From Clostridia bacterium (GTDB lineage Bacteria; Bacillota; Clostridia; Oscillospirales; CAG-272): a DNA stretch of 64,000 nucleotides. The position numbers and the translations under genes were made by a program. This document shows, in pieces, positions 7,422 through 17,195 of the stretch. Positions within the stretch are counted from its first letter, which is position 1. Each line of letters starts with the position of its first letter. The notes below the pieces were generated by a model, which saw only the letters and a program-made list of their open reading frames with translations, searched no databases and was not told the origin of the DNA. The DNA lies in assembly GCA_017465885.1 (NCBI GenBank), contig JAFTVG010000022.1, forward strand, positions 1 to 64,000. The letters are read 5' to 3'.

Positions 7422-10400
7422 ATGAAGAAACGACTGCTGACTTTGTTGCTCGCCGCTTTAATGGTAATTGCAACCTTGTTTGTGCTGGTATTGTCATCAA
7501 GCGGTGACAACACCTACATCGATCTGACCACCATCACCCCCTACGACGTTTCGGTTGGATGGGGCAACCTGACCTTGAACAAGGGTCTTGACGGTCAGTC
7601 TCTTGATATGGCAAATGAAAACGGTACCACTACCGTGTACGAAAAGGGCTTTACCGCCCACGCTTCATCCTCCATGTCCTTCAAGATCGAGGGATTGGGC
7701 GTTTCTATGTTTACCGCCTATGCAGGCGCTGAGCACTCCACCAATAATGCAACCACCACCTCCACCTCTATTATGTTTCAGGTCTATGCCGACGACAAGC
7801 TGGTATACGAGACCGGCGTTATGAGCTATAACGATCCTGCCATCTATATCCAGGCACCTATTCCCGCAGGAGCCAAGGTTTTGAAACTGGTTACCGATGA
7901 GGTAGAGGCTGCTACCGGTGACCACTCTGCGTGGGGTGAGCCGAGACTCTATACCGACCCCGAAGCGCTCAAGAGGTTCAACTCCATTGAGCTCACCTCC
8001 GAAAAGAGTGCATACGTAAAAGGCTCCACCGCTCAGCTTGCGTATGCCTTCAAGGATATCGCAGGAAACGAGGTCGTTCCCGATTCCATTTCCTTTGCCT
8101 CCTCCAAGCCCGATGTGGCAACCGTTGACAAAAACGGTCTGATCACCGCAAAGGCAAAGGGTACGGTCGTTTTCACGCTGACTGCAACCAAGGATGACGT
8201 GACTCTCAGCCAAAGCCTGCCCATCTCCTTTATGGACAAGGTTACCCCTCAGGACTTCGTCCTCAACTCTCCCGATGGAAATCTGACCTTCACCGTCAGC
8301 CATACCGACGAGGGCTCCATTTCTTACACCGTATCCGACAAGAGCGGATTGACCATGGTCAACCCCTCCTTTATCGGTGTAAATACCGAGGTCTGCAACT
8401 TCTCCAATGCTCTGGCACTTGAAAACAAGAGCGATATCATCGAACATAACGATACTTACACCGCTATTTCGGGCAAGAGAAGCGAAGTGAAGAATCACTA
8501 TAACGAACAGATCCTTTCCTTCTCCAAGGACGGATATTTCTTCGACGTATACCTGCGTGCATATGATGACGGCTTTGCATACAACTTTGTGATCCGCCGC
8601 GCAGACGGTAAGGAAGAAAAGATCAAGGTTATCCGTGAGACGGGTACCTTCTCTCTCCCCGAAAAGTCCTCTCTTTATGCTCAGAAGTGCGGCTCCCTGA
8701 CCACCCGCTTCTGCTATGAAGAGGAGTATGAAAGCTACAGCAACACCACCGAGAAGAAAAAGACCTACAGCTGTTTCCCCATGCTCGTCCGCGTTGCTGA
8801 CGATCAGAAGGCAAAGACCGACACCTATATGCTCTTAAATGAGTCCAACCTCTACGGTGACAGCTTTGCAGGCTCTTTGCTGGAATCTATGGGCAACTGT
8901 GTATATCAGATGCAGTTTGCCCCCGAGACCGATACGGGCGACGTGGTCATCACTACCTCCTTCACCTCTCCCTGGAGATACGGTATCGTCGGTTCTATCG
9001 ATGAGATCGTAGAAAGCGATCTGACCGAAAAGCTGGCAGACGCTCCCGAAGGCGATTATTCCTGGGTCGTTCCCGGAACCACCGCTTGGATGTGGCTCTC
9101 AGAGCACTTTGACGGTCAGCGCAACGAGGCGACTATCCGTAAATACGTTGATTTAGCTGCCGAGATGGGCTGGAAATATCTGATCCTTGACGAGGGCTGG
9201 CAGCCCGGCGGCAGAGGCAGCTATAACGGTTATTTTCCCTTCTTTGCCGACCTGGTAGAATACGCTGAAAGCAAGGGCGTAGGCTTTATCGCTTGGGTAC
9301 TGAAGGAAGATCTGGATACGCCTGAGGAGCTTGACGTATTGAATGACTGGGCGGCTCACGGTATCAAGGGTATCAAGGCAGACTTCTTTGATAACGAAGA
9401 CCAGGCGACCATTGACGTTTACAAGAGCATTTACGAAAGATGCGCAGAGCTGAAGCTGGTTGTCAACTGCCACGGTGCCAACAAGCCTACGGGTGAAAGA
9501 CGCACCTATCCCAACGTCATCAACCGTGAGGCTGTAAACGGTGAGGAATTCGGCTCCTTTGATATGGGTCTTGCAATGTATTGGATCTACACCCGTAACG
9601 TTGTCGGTCCCATCGACATTACGCCCAAGCTTTACTCCACCGGCGGACACACCACCTGCGCACAGATGGCTGTAAACGTTGTATTTGAATCTGGTATGCC
9701 TTGTATGGCAAGTGCCCCCGAGGACTATCTGGAATTCAATGCAAATTCCTTCTATAAGAAGCTGCCCGCTGCTTGGGACGATACCGTATTCCTTGATGGC
9801 GGCGTGGGACTGTGGGCTTCCATCGCGCGCCGCACCGGCGATAACTGGTACGCTTCCTCTATGACTCTTTCGGCAAGAAAGGGTCTTGAGATGGATCTGA
9901 GCTTCCTTGAGGATAATGCACAGTACTATGCAATCATCTATAGCGATGTCAATCGCAGAGACGTTGAGATGGCAACCAAAATCGTCACCTCCAAGGATAA
10001 GCTTGCATATGACCTTCTGGAGCATGGCGGCTTCAACGTGAAGTTCATCAAGATCACCGATGACGGCAAGTATCTGCCCTCCGAGATCATTCCCGAGAAG
10101 AAGACCATTGAGGCAATCGAGGGCTTTAGCCAGATTATCAACTATACCCTCAAGGGCGAGGATATTCTGATCTCCGATCTGACCTTCACCTCCTCCGATC
10201 CTACCATCGTCAGCGTGACCGGAAAGGGAGAGATCATTCCTGTGAAGGCAGGCAAGGCGACCATCACCATCGCAAGCGCGATCAATTCGAAGGTCAACAC
10301 GACAATCGAAGTAAACGTTGCACCTTCTCCCTATACGCTCAACGATCAGTTCACTCTTGAAAATACCAAGAACGACAGCACCCTGTCCTTTGTTCTGGGC

Positions 10401-11126
10401 AACGTAAAAAAGATCAATCTGTTTACGAGCATCAGCCCCATGAGTGGGTCGAATCCTGCAAACGAGCTCCGTTTCAAGCTCCCCTCCGAAAACTTCAAGG
10501 CAACGGTGAACATCGACAACTTCTCGACTGAGCAGAACGTTTCTGGCGGTGTGATCGTTCGTGTCGGCGACAAGAGTGTGATTCTTGAAAGAATCAACAA
10601 CGGCACCTTCATCGTAAATTGCCGCGGAAACGGCGTGAAGCTGGAGAACGTTACCGACTACGCCGCACAGAACAATAGTGCCAAGTCCTACACCGTGATC
10701 GTAGAGTTAAAGGGTGACAAGCTGGTCGTATCGGGCGGCTTCAATATGAACAGCACCAGAACCTTTGCTGAGCTGACTGTATCCGATCCTTCGGCACTGT
10801 CTCTCGGATTGTTCGCTATCACCTCCGATGCAAAGGCAGGACAGAGCTTTACTTTCAGCAATATGACCCTGAACGACAAGGACGTTCCTTTTGCAATTGA
10901 GGAAAAGGGGTCTGACGATCCTGTGGTCGATCCTTCTGAGCAGCCTTCTGCAGAACCTTCGGCAGACCAGCCTTCTGCCGAGGAAAGCAAGCCTCAGCCC
11001 TCTGAGGATGACGACACCGACAAAGGCGGCTTAAGCGCCACAACTATCGGCATCGTGATCGGTGTCGTTGCAGTGATCGTGGTCGGCGCAGTTGTAGTAT
11101 TGATCGTTCTGAAAAAGAAAAAGTGA
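7422..11126 (+). CDS. Surface-anchored GH97 glycoside hydrolase with NPCBM and Ig-like domains
   Basis: The 1234-residue protein starts with a signal peptide. Order of domains: NPCBM-type carbohydrate-binding module (about 25-180), a Big_2 Ig-like domain (about 185-275), GH97 N-terminal domain (about 280-540), GH97 barrel (about 550-850), a second Big_2-like domain (about 890-965), a beta-sandwich region, a Ser/Pro/Glu linker, and a C-terminal transmembrane helix with a KKKK tail. KADFFD contains Asp654, which aligns with the nucleophile of retaining GH97 alpha-galactosidases; Glu703 or Glu708/709 is the likely acid/base. I infer alpha-galactoside hydrolysis at the cell surface. Start chosen at the ATG 8 nt after GGAGG. 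It is transcribed alone, with a terminator downstream. Confidence 0.87.
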   Translation: MKKRLLTLLLAALMVIATLFVLVLSSSGDNTYIDLTTITPYDVSVGWGNLTLNKGLDGQSLDMANENGTTTVYEKGFTAHASSSMSFKIEGLGVSMFTAYAGAEHSTNNATTTSTSIMFQVYADDKLVYETGVMSYNDPAIYIQAPIPAGAKVLKLVTDEVEAATGDHSAWGEPRLYTDPEALKRFNSIELTSEKSAYVKGSTAQLAYAFKDIAGNEVVPDSISFASSKPDVATVDKNGLITAKAKGTVVFTLTATKDDVTLSQSLPISFMDKVTPQDFVLNSPDGNLTFTVSHTDEGSISYTVSDKSGLTMVNPSFIGVNTEVCNFSNALALENKSDIIEHNDTYTAISGKRSEVKNHYNEQILSFSKDGYFFDVYLRAYDDGFAYNFVIRRADGKEEKIKVIRETGTFSLPEKSSLYAQKCGSLTTRFCYEEEYESYSNTTEKKKTYSCFPMLVRVADDQKAKTDTYMLLNESNLYGDSFAGSLLESMGNCVYQMQFAPETDTGDVVITTSFTSPWRYGIVGSIDEIVESDLTEKLADAPEGDYSWVVPGTTAWMWLSEHFDGQRNEATIRKYVDLAAEMGWKYLILDEGWQPGGRGSYNGYFPFFADLVEYAESKGVGFIAWVLKEDLDTPEELDVLNDWAAHGIKGIKADFFDNEDQATIDVYKSIYERCAELKLVVNCHGANKPTGERRTYPNVINREAVNGEEFGSFDMGLAMYWIYTRNVVGPIDITPKLYSTGGHTTCAQMAVNVVFESGMPCMASAPEDYLEFNANSFYKKLPAAWDDTVFLDGGVGLWASIARRTGDNWYASSMTLSARKGLEMDLSFLEDNAQYYAIIYSDVNRRDVEMATKIVTSKDKLAYDLLEHGGFNVKFIKITDDGKYLPSEIIPEKKTIEAIEGFSQIINYTLKGEDILISDLTFTSSDPTIVSVTGKGEIIPVKAGKATITIASAINSKVNTTIEVNVAPSPYTLNDQFTLENTKNDSTLSFVLGNVKKINLFTSISPMSGSNPANELRFKLPSENFKATVNIDNFSTEQNVSGGVIVRVGDKSVILERINNGTFIVNCRGNGVKLENVTDYAAQNNSAKSYTVIVELKGDKLVVSGGFNMNSTRTFAELTVSDPSALSLGLFAITSDAKAGQSFTFSNMTLNDKDVPFAIEEKGSDDPVVDPSEQPSAEPSADQPSAEESKPQPSEDDDTDKGGLSATTIGIVIGVVAVIVVGAVVVLIVLKKKK

Positions 11127-11161
11127 TCCGAAAAGCTATTAAAGACACAGCTTATAAAAAC

Positions 11162-11191
11162 GAGGTGCCGCCGGCGGCACCTCTGTTTTTT
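11162..11191 (+). terminator. Intrinsic terminator after the GH97 gene
   Basis: A perfect 22-nt palindrome with an 11-bp GC-rich stem (11162-11183) is followed by TGTTTTTT. It separates the GH97 gene from the CCA-adding enzyme gene. Confidence 0.88.
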
Positions 11192-11212
11192 AAAATTGAA
11201 AGGAGGCTTACA

Positions 11213-12526
11213 ATGAAGCATTACGAAAAGGTGATCGCTTGCCTACACGATGCGGGAAAAGAAGGTTATCTTGTAGGCGGGTGCGTGCGCGACCAATTGC
11301 TTGGAAAGGTACCGCACGACTACGACGTGACGACCAACGCTCTTCCCGAGGAAATGAAGGAGATCTTTTCCGATTTTCACCTTATCGAAACCGGCTTGAA
11401 GCACGGCACGGTCACTGTGATGTGCGACGGTGAGCCTATTGAAGTGACAACCTATCGCGTGGATGGATCGTACAGCGATGGCAGGCATCCTGACAGTGTC
11501 TGCTTTTCCAAAAGCCTCATAGAGGATCTCAAACGACGGGACTTCACCGTAAACGCTATGGCGATGACGGTAAACGGTGAGGTGGTCGACCCCTTTGGGG
11601 GAAGAGAAGATCTGAAAAACGGAGTGATCCGCGCTGTCGGCGATCCATATAAGCGCTTTGAAGAGGATGCGCTGCGCATTTTGCGTGCGGTACGCTTTTC
11701 ATCGGTTCTCGGGTTCCCAATTGAAGAAACAACGGTGAAGGCGGCTGAGGCGCTTCTTGAAAAGCTGACGCTCGTTTCAAGAGAGCGATGCTTTATCGAG
11801 CTAAAGAAAACTCTTTGCGGAAAGTCGGTAAGAAGCGTGCTGACAAGCCACCCTCGCATTTTTGCAGCTGTGATCCCCGAGATTCTGCCGATGATCGGAT
11901 TTGACCAAATGAATCCCCATCACTGCTACGATCTGCTTACACACACTGCCATTGCCGTGGAAAGTGCTCCCTGTGACCCGATTTTTCGACTGGCTGCCCT
12001 CTTTCACGATATGGGAAAGCCCTTTACGCAAAGTATAGACGAGCAAGGTATAGCACATTATTACGGTCACGCCGCTACGAGTACAAGGATCGCGGAGCAA
12101 AGACTTTTGGAGCTGAAGTCAGATAAGCACACCTTGGAGGAGGTTGTCTTTTTGGTGAAACATCACGATGCGCCTCCGGAATCCGATAGGGAGCAGATCG
12201 CCAAAAAACTCAGGCGTTTCGGCGAAAAGAGATTAAAAGCGCTGATCTCTATGCGCAGAGCGGATAATTTGGCGCAGTCATCGGAATTTTATCGCAAGGA
12301 GATCCACGATCAATGCATTGTGTGGATTGATGAATTGCTCTTAGAGCAAAAGCGTTGCTTCACCCTTAAGGATCTTGCTGTAAATGGCGCGGATCTGATA
12401 AAAGAAGGCTATAAGCCGGGACCTTCGATAGGTGTGATCCTTGAAGAATTATTGATTGCAGTATCCGAAGGGAGATTGCCAAACAAAAGAGAAGTGCTTT
12501 TAATATATGTGAAAAACAGAAAATAA
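11213..12526 (+). CDS. cca: CCA-adding tRNA nucleotidyltransferase
   Basis: The 437-residue protein opens with the class II nucleotidyltransferase active site: GGCVRD at about 19-24 and the metal-binding DYD in HDYDVTT near residue 35. RRDFTVNAMAM is motif B. A central head/neck region is followed by an HD domain (ALFHDMGKP near residue 263), giving possible phosphohydrolase activity. The enzyme adds or repairs the 3' CCA of tRNAs. AAAGGAGG precedes the ATG. It follows a terminator, so its promoter must lie very near or transcription must read through. No terminator is clear after it. Confidence 0.94.
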   Translation: MKHYEKVIACLHDAGKEGYLVGGCVRDQLLGKVPHDYDVTTNALPEEMKEIFSDFHLIETGLKHGTVTVMCDGEPIEVTTYRVDGSYSDGRHPDSVCFSKSLIEDLKRRDFTVNAMAMTVNGEVVDPFGGREDLKNGVIRAVGDPYKRFEEDALRILRAVRFSSVLGFPIEETTVKAAEALLEKLTLVSRERCFIELKKTLCGKSVRSVLTSHPRIFAAVIPEILPMIGFDQMNPHHCYDLLTHTAIAVESAPCDPIFRLAALFHDMGKPFTQSIDEQGIAHYYGHAATSTRIAEQRLLELKSDKHTLEEVVFLVKHHDAPPESDREQIAKKLRRFGEKRLKALISMRRADNLAQSSEFYRKEIHDQCIVWIDELLLEQKRCFTLKDLAVNGADLIKEGYKPGPSIGVILEELLIAVSEGRLPNKREVLLIYVKNRK

Positions 12527-12573
12527 TAAACATAAACAACAAAAAAATATTGTCAAATTTGTGTAAATTGCCG

Positions 12574-12602
12574 TTGATTTTTTTTAAATTAAGTGATATA
12601 CT
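12574..12602 (+). promoter_or_regulatory. Probable promoter of the antiporter gene
   Basis: TTGATT (12574-12579) and TATACT (12597-12602) are 17 nt apart, 48 nt before the start codon of the cation/proton antiporter gene. Confidence 0.6.
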
Positions 12603-12649
12603 ACTTGAGTTTGAGAAAACAAATTTATACTATATTTTGAGAGGCAGTT

Positions 12650-13987
12650 ATGTTATTTAGTGAAGCAGATCTTCCTTTTGGTCTTGCATCAAACACAGTG
12701 ATCCTTTTTGCAATCGCTATGTTTTTGAGCGCAGGTCTTTTGATGTCCCGCGTAGTAAAGCCGTTGAAATTGCCCGCTGTAACCGGTTATCTGGTCGCAG
12801 GCGTGCTTGTTGGCCCCTTTGTTCTTGGATTGATTCCCGGTCTTGATTTTATCGACCACGAATTTATCTCAAGCTTCAGCATCATTTCCGACGTTGCTTT
12901 GGGCTTTATTGCCTTTGCCATCGGTAATGAATTCAGAATCGGTCAGCTGAAGGCGATCGGTAAGCAGGCGACAGTGATTGGTATTCTCCAGGCAGTATTT
13001 GCAACGATCCTGGTAGATGCCGCTCTCATCGGTCTGCACTTTGCAATGCCCGACAAGCTCCCCATCTCAAGCGCCCTGATCCTGGGTGCCATTGCATCTG
13101 CTACTGCTCCTGCCGCAACGCTGATGGTCGTTCGTCAGTATAAGGCGAAGGGTAAGCTGACAAGTCTGCTTCTGCCCATCGTTGCAATTGACGACGCGGT
13201 CGGCTTGATCCTCTTTGCAATCTCCTTCAATATTGCAAAGGCGCTGCTGCCCGGCGGAAGCTTCAACGTGGTTTCCGTGCTCGTTGAGCCCACCCTTGAA
13301 ATCGTGCTTTCCTTGGTGCTGGGTCTTGTGATGGGTGTTATCCTTTCTTACTGTGAAAAGTGCTTCAAGTCCAATAGCCGCCGTCAGGCTCTTGCCGTCA
13401 CCGCAGTGATTCTTGCAGTTGCGCTTTCTAAGCTGAAGTTCAACGTGGGCGGCGTACATATCGGATTTTCCGCGCTGCTTGTTTGTATGATGCTGGGTAC
13501 CACCTTCTGCAACATCTGTGACTTCTCTGAGGATCTGATGGAGAAGATCGACAAATGGACTACCCCCATTTACATTCTCTTCTTCGTTATCAGCGGCGCA
13601 GAGCTTGAGCTTTCTGTCTTTGCGGATTGGGCGATCATCGTGATCGGTGCGGTTTACATTATCGTACGCTCGATAGGTAAGTACACCGGTGCGTCTATGA
13701 GTGCTGCAATGACCGGTTGCGATTCCAACGTGAAGAAGTATCTGGGATTTACGCTTCTTCCTCAGGCAGGCGTGGCACTTGGTATGGCAATGACCGTTTC
13801 TGCAGAGCTTCCCGAGGAAGGTGCGATCGTTCGAAACATCGTGCTCTTCGGCGTGCTGATCTACGAGCTGTTCGGTCCTCTGGTGACCAAGATCGCGCTG
13901 ACCAAGGCAGGCGATATCCAGATCAAGTCCGAGGCAGAGAAAAAGAGCGAGGCTTACGAAAAGAAGATCGCAAAGAAAACCAAATAA
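12650..13987 (+). CDS. Monovalent cation/proton antiporter, CPA2 (Kef/GerN-like)
   Basis: The protein has 445 residues and about 12-13 hydrophobic helices. Motifs LPAVTGYLVAGVLVGP near residue 45, SATAPAATLMVVRQY near 150 and AIDDAVGLILFA near 177 are typical of the CPA2 family, with the paired acidic residues of the transport site in the last one. It should exchange Na+ or K+ for H+ across the membrane. There is no C-terminal RCK/TrkA-N nucleotide-binding domain, only a short charged tail, so it is closer to GerN/NapA than to KefB/C. Ion specificity cannot be told from sequence. Confidence 0.87.
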   Translation: MLFSEADLPFGLASNTVILFAIAMFLSAGLLMSRVVKPLKLPAVTGYLVAGVLVGPFVLGLIPGLDFIDHEFISSFSIISDVALGFIAFAIGNEFRIGQLKAIGKQATVIGILQAVFATILVDAALIGLHFAMPDKLPISSALILGAIASATAPAATLMVVRQYKAKGKLTSLLLPIVAIDDAVGLILFAISFNIAKALLPGGSFNVVSVLVEPTLEIVLSLVLGLVMGVILSYCEKCFKSNSRRQALAVTAVILAVALSKLKFNVGGVHIGFSALLVCMMLGTTFCNICDFSEDLMEKIDKWTTPIYILFFVISGAELELSVFADWAIIVIGAVYIIVRSIGKYTGASMSAAMTGCDSNVKKYLGFTLLPQAGVALGMAMTVSAELPEEGAIVRNIVLFGVLIYELFGPLVTKIALTKAGDIQIKSEAEKKSEAYEKKIAKKTK

Positions 13988-13990
13988 TCA

Positions 13991-14020
13991 AAAAGAGGAG
14001 CTGTATTGCTCCTCTTTTTC
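13991..14020 (+). terminator. Intrinsic terminator after the antiporter gene
   Basis: AAAAGAGGAGC (13991-14001) pairs with GCTCCTCTTTT around a 6-nt loop and runs into a T tract ending at 14019. Confidence 0.88.
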
Positions 14021-14049
14021 TTGACAAAAGATCGGTTGTGTGATAAAAT
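14021..14049 (+). promoter_or_regulatory. Sigma-A-type promoter of the DUF1461 gene
   Basis: TTGACA (14021-14026) and TAAAAT (14044-14049) are 17 nt apart and start directly after the preceding terminator, 24 nt before the next start codon. Confidence 0.78.
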
Positions 14050-14072
14050 AACGGCAATAGAAGGGGGAGTAA

Positions 14073-14771
14073 ATGATGAATACGAAAAAGTGGTATCATA
14101 CTTTATTGCAATGCCTTTTGGCGCTGGCGTTATTTTTGTTTTTCGTTTCCTCGTCAGTCTTCTTGACCCTCGCCTGCAAGCCGTTATATTATCTTGATAT
14201 CGAGCTTCTTGATATCGTTGATGAATCGGGCTTCGAGAAGGAGGAGATCAAGGCAAACTATAATGCACTCATAGACTATAATCTGCCTTTAAGTGACGGT
14301 GAGTTGGTCTTTCCCAGCGAAAATATGATGTCTGAAACGGCTAAGATCCATTTTGAAGAAGTGAAGGACATTTTCGATCTCTTTAAAGTAGTGGCTTTGG
14401 TGATGATCCCCTTGTGTATCGCAGGTATTTACTATTTCTATTCCAAAAAGATGAAGGACTATCTTCTTTACACGGGTATCACTACTCTTGTTCTGCCCAC
14501 GATTCTCGGCGGGTTGATCGCCTTGAACTGGGAAAAGGTCTTTTTGCTTTTCCATGAGATCGCATTTGACAACGACTATTGGATGTTTAATTATTGGGAG
14601 GATCGGATCATACGCATTCTGCCCAGCGCGTTCTTTATGCACTGTGCCGTTATGATCGTGGCACTGGTCTTTCTTTGCGGCGGGATCTGCACCTTCCTCT
14701 ACTTTTTCCTTCGCAAAAAAGAACGACTTGCTCTTTCAAAGCAAGAAAATGAATGCCAAAACGGCATCTGA
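14073..14771 (+). CDS. TIGR01906/DUF1461-like integral membrane protein
   Basis: The protein has 232 residues with one N-terminal hydrophobic helix, an external domain (about 35-105) and four or more further helices. The segment IKANYNALIDYNLPLSDGEL near residue 50 recalls the DUF1461/TIGR01906 family of Gram-positive membrane proteins, whose function is unknown. A GGGGGAG ribosome site precedes the ATG at 14073; the next codon is also ATG. It is a single-gene unit with its own promoter and a terminator shared with the converging gene. Confidence 0.7.
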   Translation: MMNTKKWYHTLLQCLLALALFLFFVSSSVFLTLACKPLYYLDIELLDIVDESGFEKEEIKANYNALIDYNLPLSDGELVFPSENMMSETAKIHFEEVKDIFDLFKVVALVMIPLCIAGIYYFYSKKMKDYLLYTGITTLVLPTILGGLIALNWEKVFLLFHEIAFDNDYWMFNYWEDRIIRILPSAFFMHCAVMIVALVFLCGGICTFLYFFLRKKERLALSKQENECQNGI

Positions 14772-14779
14772 AAATATGA

Positions 14780-14809
14780 AAGCTCCCTATCTGATTAGGG
14801 AGCTTTTTA
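14780..14809. terminator. Bidirectional terminator between converging genes
   Basis: AAGCTCCCTA (14780-14789) pairs with TAGGGAGCTT (14796-14805) around TCTGAT and runs into TTT on the plus strand. It serves the DUF1461 gene and probably the opposing gene too. Confidence 0.82.
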
Positions 14810-14811
14810 AT

Positions 14812-15693
14812 TCAGTAATCCATAGAGCTTTTTGAAAGAAGCCGTTCGTCGCACTCCTCAAGAACTTCTTTGCTTGCGGCAATGATATAAAAGAACACGC
14901 TTGTCTTTTTTTCTTCAAGATACCTTCCATACATTCTTCCGTACATCTTGACCGGACAAAAAGGTTCATCCGCCTCAAAAGAGGGCACACCATACTGTAG
15001 ATAAGACTGCGCAAAGGACTCTTTTTTGTGTGCACAGCCGTTTACCGTCATTTCTGCATCGATCCGGTACCAGCCTTCGCTTCCCGCATAGCTTACCCCA
15101 TCCTGCTTATCGGTTGCTTCAAATTCAAAAACGAAGTCGCCATAAGATAGTCCGAAATCTGCAAGAACCAAGGTTTTGTAGTCATATTTTGCTACTGCCG
15201 CGGTATCCTCCTCGTGCACGCCCGTGATCTCGCCCTTCTCGTTTAAAACAAATCCGTAGGGAAGATCGCTCTTTACAAGATAAGCACCGTAAAAGCTGCT
15301 GTAATAAGGGCTTTCGGAGTCATAGAGCCTGCTGCAGCCCTTTACGGGCGAGAAAGCAGGGAAGTTATATAGGATGGTCAGCGAGCAGTCCTTACCTACG
15401 CTTCTGCCAAATGACTCGCCGGGGTGAAAGGTCATCACGAGGGGAAACCAATCACTTTTCAGTGTACGAAGTCCGCCGGGGATATGCAGATCGATATCCT
15501 CACTTACAAGAAGTGACTCCTTTTCACAAATACCGCTGTAAACGCTCATGATAGCCGTGCTGTAAAGCACCCTTGTAAAGGGAGCTGTTGCTAGAAGGGT
15601 GAATAACAGAAGGGAAGCGGTAAAGATCAGGAGAGCTTTGCTCTTTTTATCAAGAAGAACGTACAAATCTTTCAAATTCTCTTTCAAACACAT
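14812..15693 (-). CDS. Hypothetical single-pass membrane protein
   Basis: I do not recognise this 293-residue protein. A short charged N-terminus precedes one transmembrane helix (about 20-42), followed by a roughly 250-residue external domain rich in Tyr, Phe and Ser without an obvious enzymatic motif. Its ribosome site is weak. It lies 61 nt downstream of the Na+-pump operon on the same strand, after a strong hairpin that lacks a good T run, so some read-through from that operon is possible. Confidence 0.55.
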   Translation of the reverse strand: MCLKENLKDLYVLLDKKSKALLIFTASLLLFTLLATAPFTRVLYSTAIMSVYSGICEKESLLVSEDIDLHIPGGLRTLKSDWFPLVMTFHPGESFGRSVGKDCSLTILYNFPAFSPVKGCSRLYDSESPYYSSFYGAYLVKSDLPYGFVLNEKGEITGVHEEDTAAVAKYDYKTLVLADFGLSYGDFVFEFEATDKQDGVSYAGSEGWYRIDAEMTVNGCAHKKESFAQSYLQYGVPSFEADEPFCPVKMYGRMYGRYLEEKKTSVFFYIIAASKEVLEECDERLLSKSSMDY

Positions 15694-15707
15694 AATTTAC
15701 CTAAAGA

Positions 15708-15736
15708 ATTTGGCAGTTGCAATGCAACTGCCAAAT
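15708..15736 (-). terminator. Hairpin at the end of the Na+-pump operon
   Basis: A perfect 14-bp inverted repeat with a single central base. Downstream on the minus strand is only TTCTTTA, so it may be a weak terminator or an mRNA 3'-end stabiliser. Confidence 0.6.
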
Positions 15737-15754
15737 CTTATATCGTCCGTTTGA

Positions 15755-17170
15755 TTATACGGTGTGGATCTTTGCCTGCTTGTCGGCAGTTCCCTCGTCA
15801 AGATTCAGCTTTGCAGCCTTTCTTGCATCGAAGAACTTGGTGGCAACCTGCTCGAAGAGCGCGTAGGACAGAACGTCCTCTTCCTGCTCTGCATAAGGAG
15901 CAACCTTCTTCTTCAGATCCTCAAGCTCGGGCTTGAGCAGATCTGCGGGACGGCAGGTGATGGGCTGTTCGTCGCCCAGGATCTTCTTCTGGAAGTCGGG
16001 ATCGATCGGAACTGCGGGTCTGCCGTATTCGCCCTTGATCATACCCTTGAATTCCTTGGTAACAGACTTATAACGCTCACCGTAGATCACGTTCATTACT
16101 GCCTGCGTACCAACGATCTGTGAGGAAGGAGTAACCAGAGGAGGATAACCTGCATCTGCACGAACTCTCGGAACCTCTTCAAGGCATTCCTGAAGCTTGT
16201 CGGACTTGCCCATCTGAGCAAGCTGAGAGATCAGGTTAGAAAGCATACCGCCGGGAACCTGATAAAGCAGAGTGTTTGCGTCAACCTTCAGTACCTTGGG
16301 GTTGAGCAGACCGCTTGCCAGGTACTTTTCACGCAGAGTGGAGAAGTACTTGGAGATCTTGTCAAGCTTTACAAGGTCAAGACCGGTATCGTAGGGGGTG
16401 CCCTGAAGAGCGGCTACGATGGGCTCGGTTGCGGGCTGAGAGGTACCCAGCGCCAGAGGAGAGATGGCGGTATCCACGATGTCGCATCCTGCCTCAATTG
16501 CCTTTAAGGTGGTCATGGAAGCAAGACCTGCGGTGTAGTGGGTGTGCAGCTCAACGGGCAGAGTGGGGAAGCTTTCCTTGATCGCCTTGACCAGCACCTC
16601 TGCATCGTAGGGCTTCAGCAGACCTGCCATGTCCTTGATGCAGATGGAGTCAACACCCATATCCACCAGCTGTCTGGTGTAATTTACGTAGTAGTCGGTG
16701 GTATAGATGGGACCGGTGGTGTAGGAAAGTGCTACCTGCACGTGTCCCTTGCCGCTCTGTGCATGCTCTCTGTTGGTTGCCTTGATGGCAGTCTCCAGGT
16801 TTCTGGCATCGTTTAATGCGTCGAAAATTCTGATGATGTCGATACCGTTGGCGATGGACTTCTGTACGAAGTATTCAACCACGTCGTCGGAGTAGTGACG
16901 GTAGCCCAAAATATTCTGTCCGCGGAAAAGCATCTGCAGATTGGTATTCTTGGCAACCTCACGAATCTTGCGGAGTCTCACCCAAGGGTCTTCGTTGAGG
17001 AAGCGCAGGCAAGCGTCGAAGGTCGCGCCGCCCCATACTTCAAGGGAGTGGTATCCCACCTCATCCATATCCTTTAAGATCGGCAGCATCTCTTCGGTGG
17101 TCATTCTGGTAGCAATCAGAGACTGGTGGGAGTCACGAAGAGCGGTTTCAGTAATTTTTACTTTTGCCAT
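15755..17170 (-). CDS. oadA: Oxaloacetate decarboxylase alpha / transcarboxylase 5S-type carboxyltransferase
   Basis: The 471-residue protein has the DRE-TIM-like carboxyltransferase fold of OadA, PycB and the 5S subunit. Visible motifs are ETALRDSHQSL near residue 7, the metal site HTHYTAGL near 211, and IKDMAGLL near 183 carrying the Lys that is carboxylated in this family. It moves a carboxyl group between oxaloacetate/pyruvate and biotin. There is no C-terminal biotinyl domain; the carrier is a separate protein in this operon (18749-19117). It is the last gene of the five-gene operon. Decarboxylase and pyruvate-carboxylating directions cannot be told apart from sequence. Confidence 0.88.
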   Translation of the reverse strand: MAKVKITETALRDSHQSLIATRMTTEEMLPILKDMDEVGYHSLEVWGGATFDACLRFLNEDPWVRLRKIREVAKNTNLQMLFRGQNILGYRHYSDDVVEYFVQKSIANGIDIIRIFDALNDARNLETAIKATNREHAQSGKGHVQVALSYTTGPIYTTDYYVNYTRQLVDMGVDSICIKDMAGLLKPYDAEVLVKAIKESFPTLPVELHTHYTAGLASMTTLKAIEAGCDIVDTAISPLALGTSQPATEPIVAALQGTPYDTGLDLVKLDKISKYFSTLREKYLASGLLNPKVLKVDANTLLYQVPGGMLSNLISQLAQMGKSDKLQECLEEVPRVRADAGYPPLVTPSSQIVGTQAVMNVIYGERYKSVTKEFKGMIKGEYGRPAVPIDPDFQKKILGDEQPITCRPADLLKPELEDLKKKVAPYAEQEEDVLSYALFEQVATKFFDARKAAKLNLDEGTADKQAKIHTV

Positions 17171-17195
17171 TGTATTCTATTCCTTTCTGATTACT

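Noticed and set aside
7665..8498. 277-codon open frame opposite the GH97 gene
   Set aside because: Antisense to conserved NPCBM and Ig-like domains; no ribosome site.
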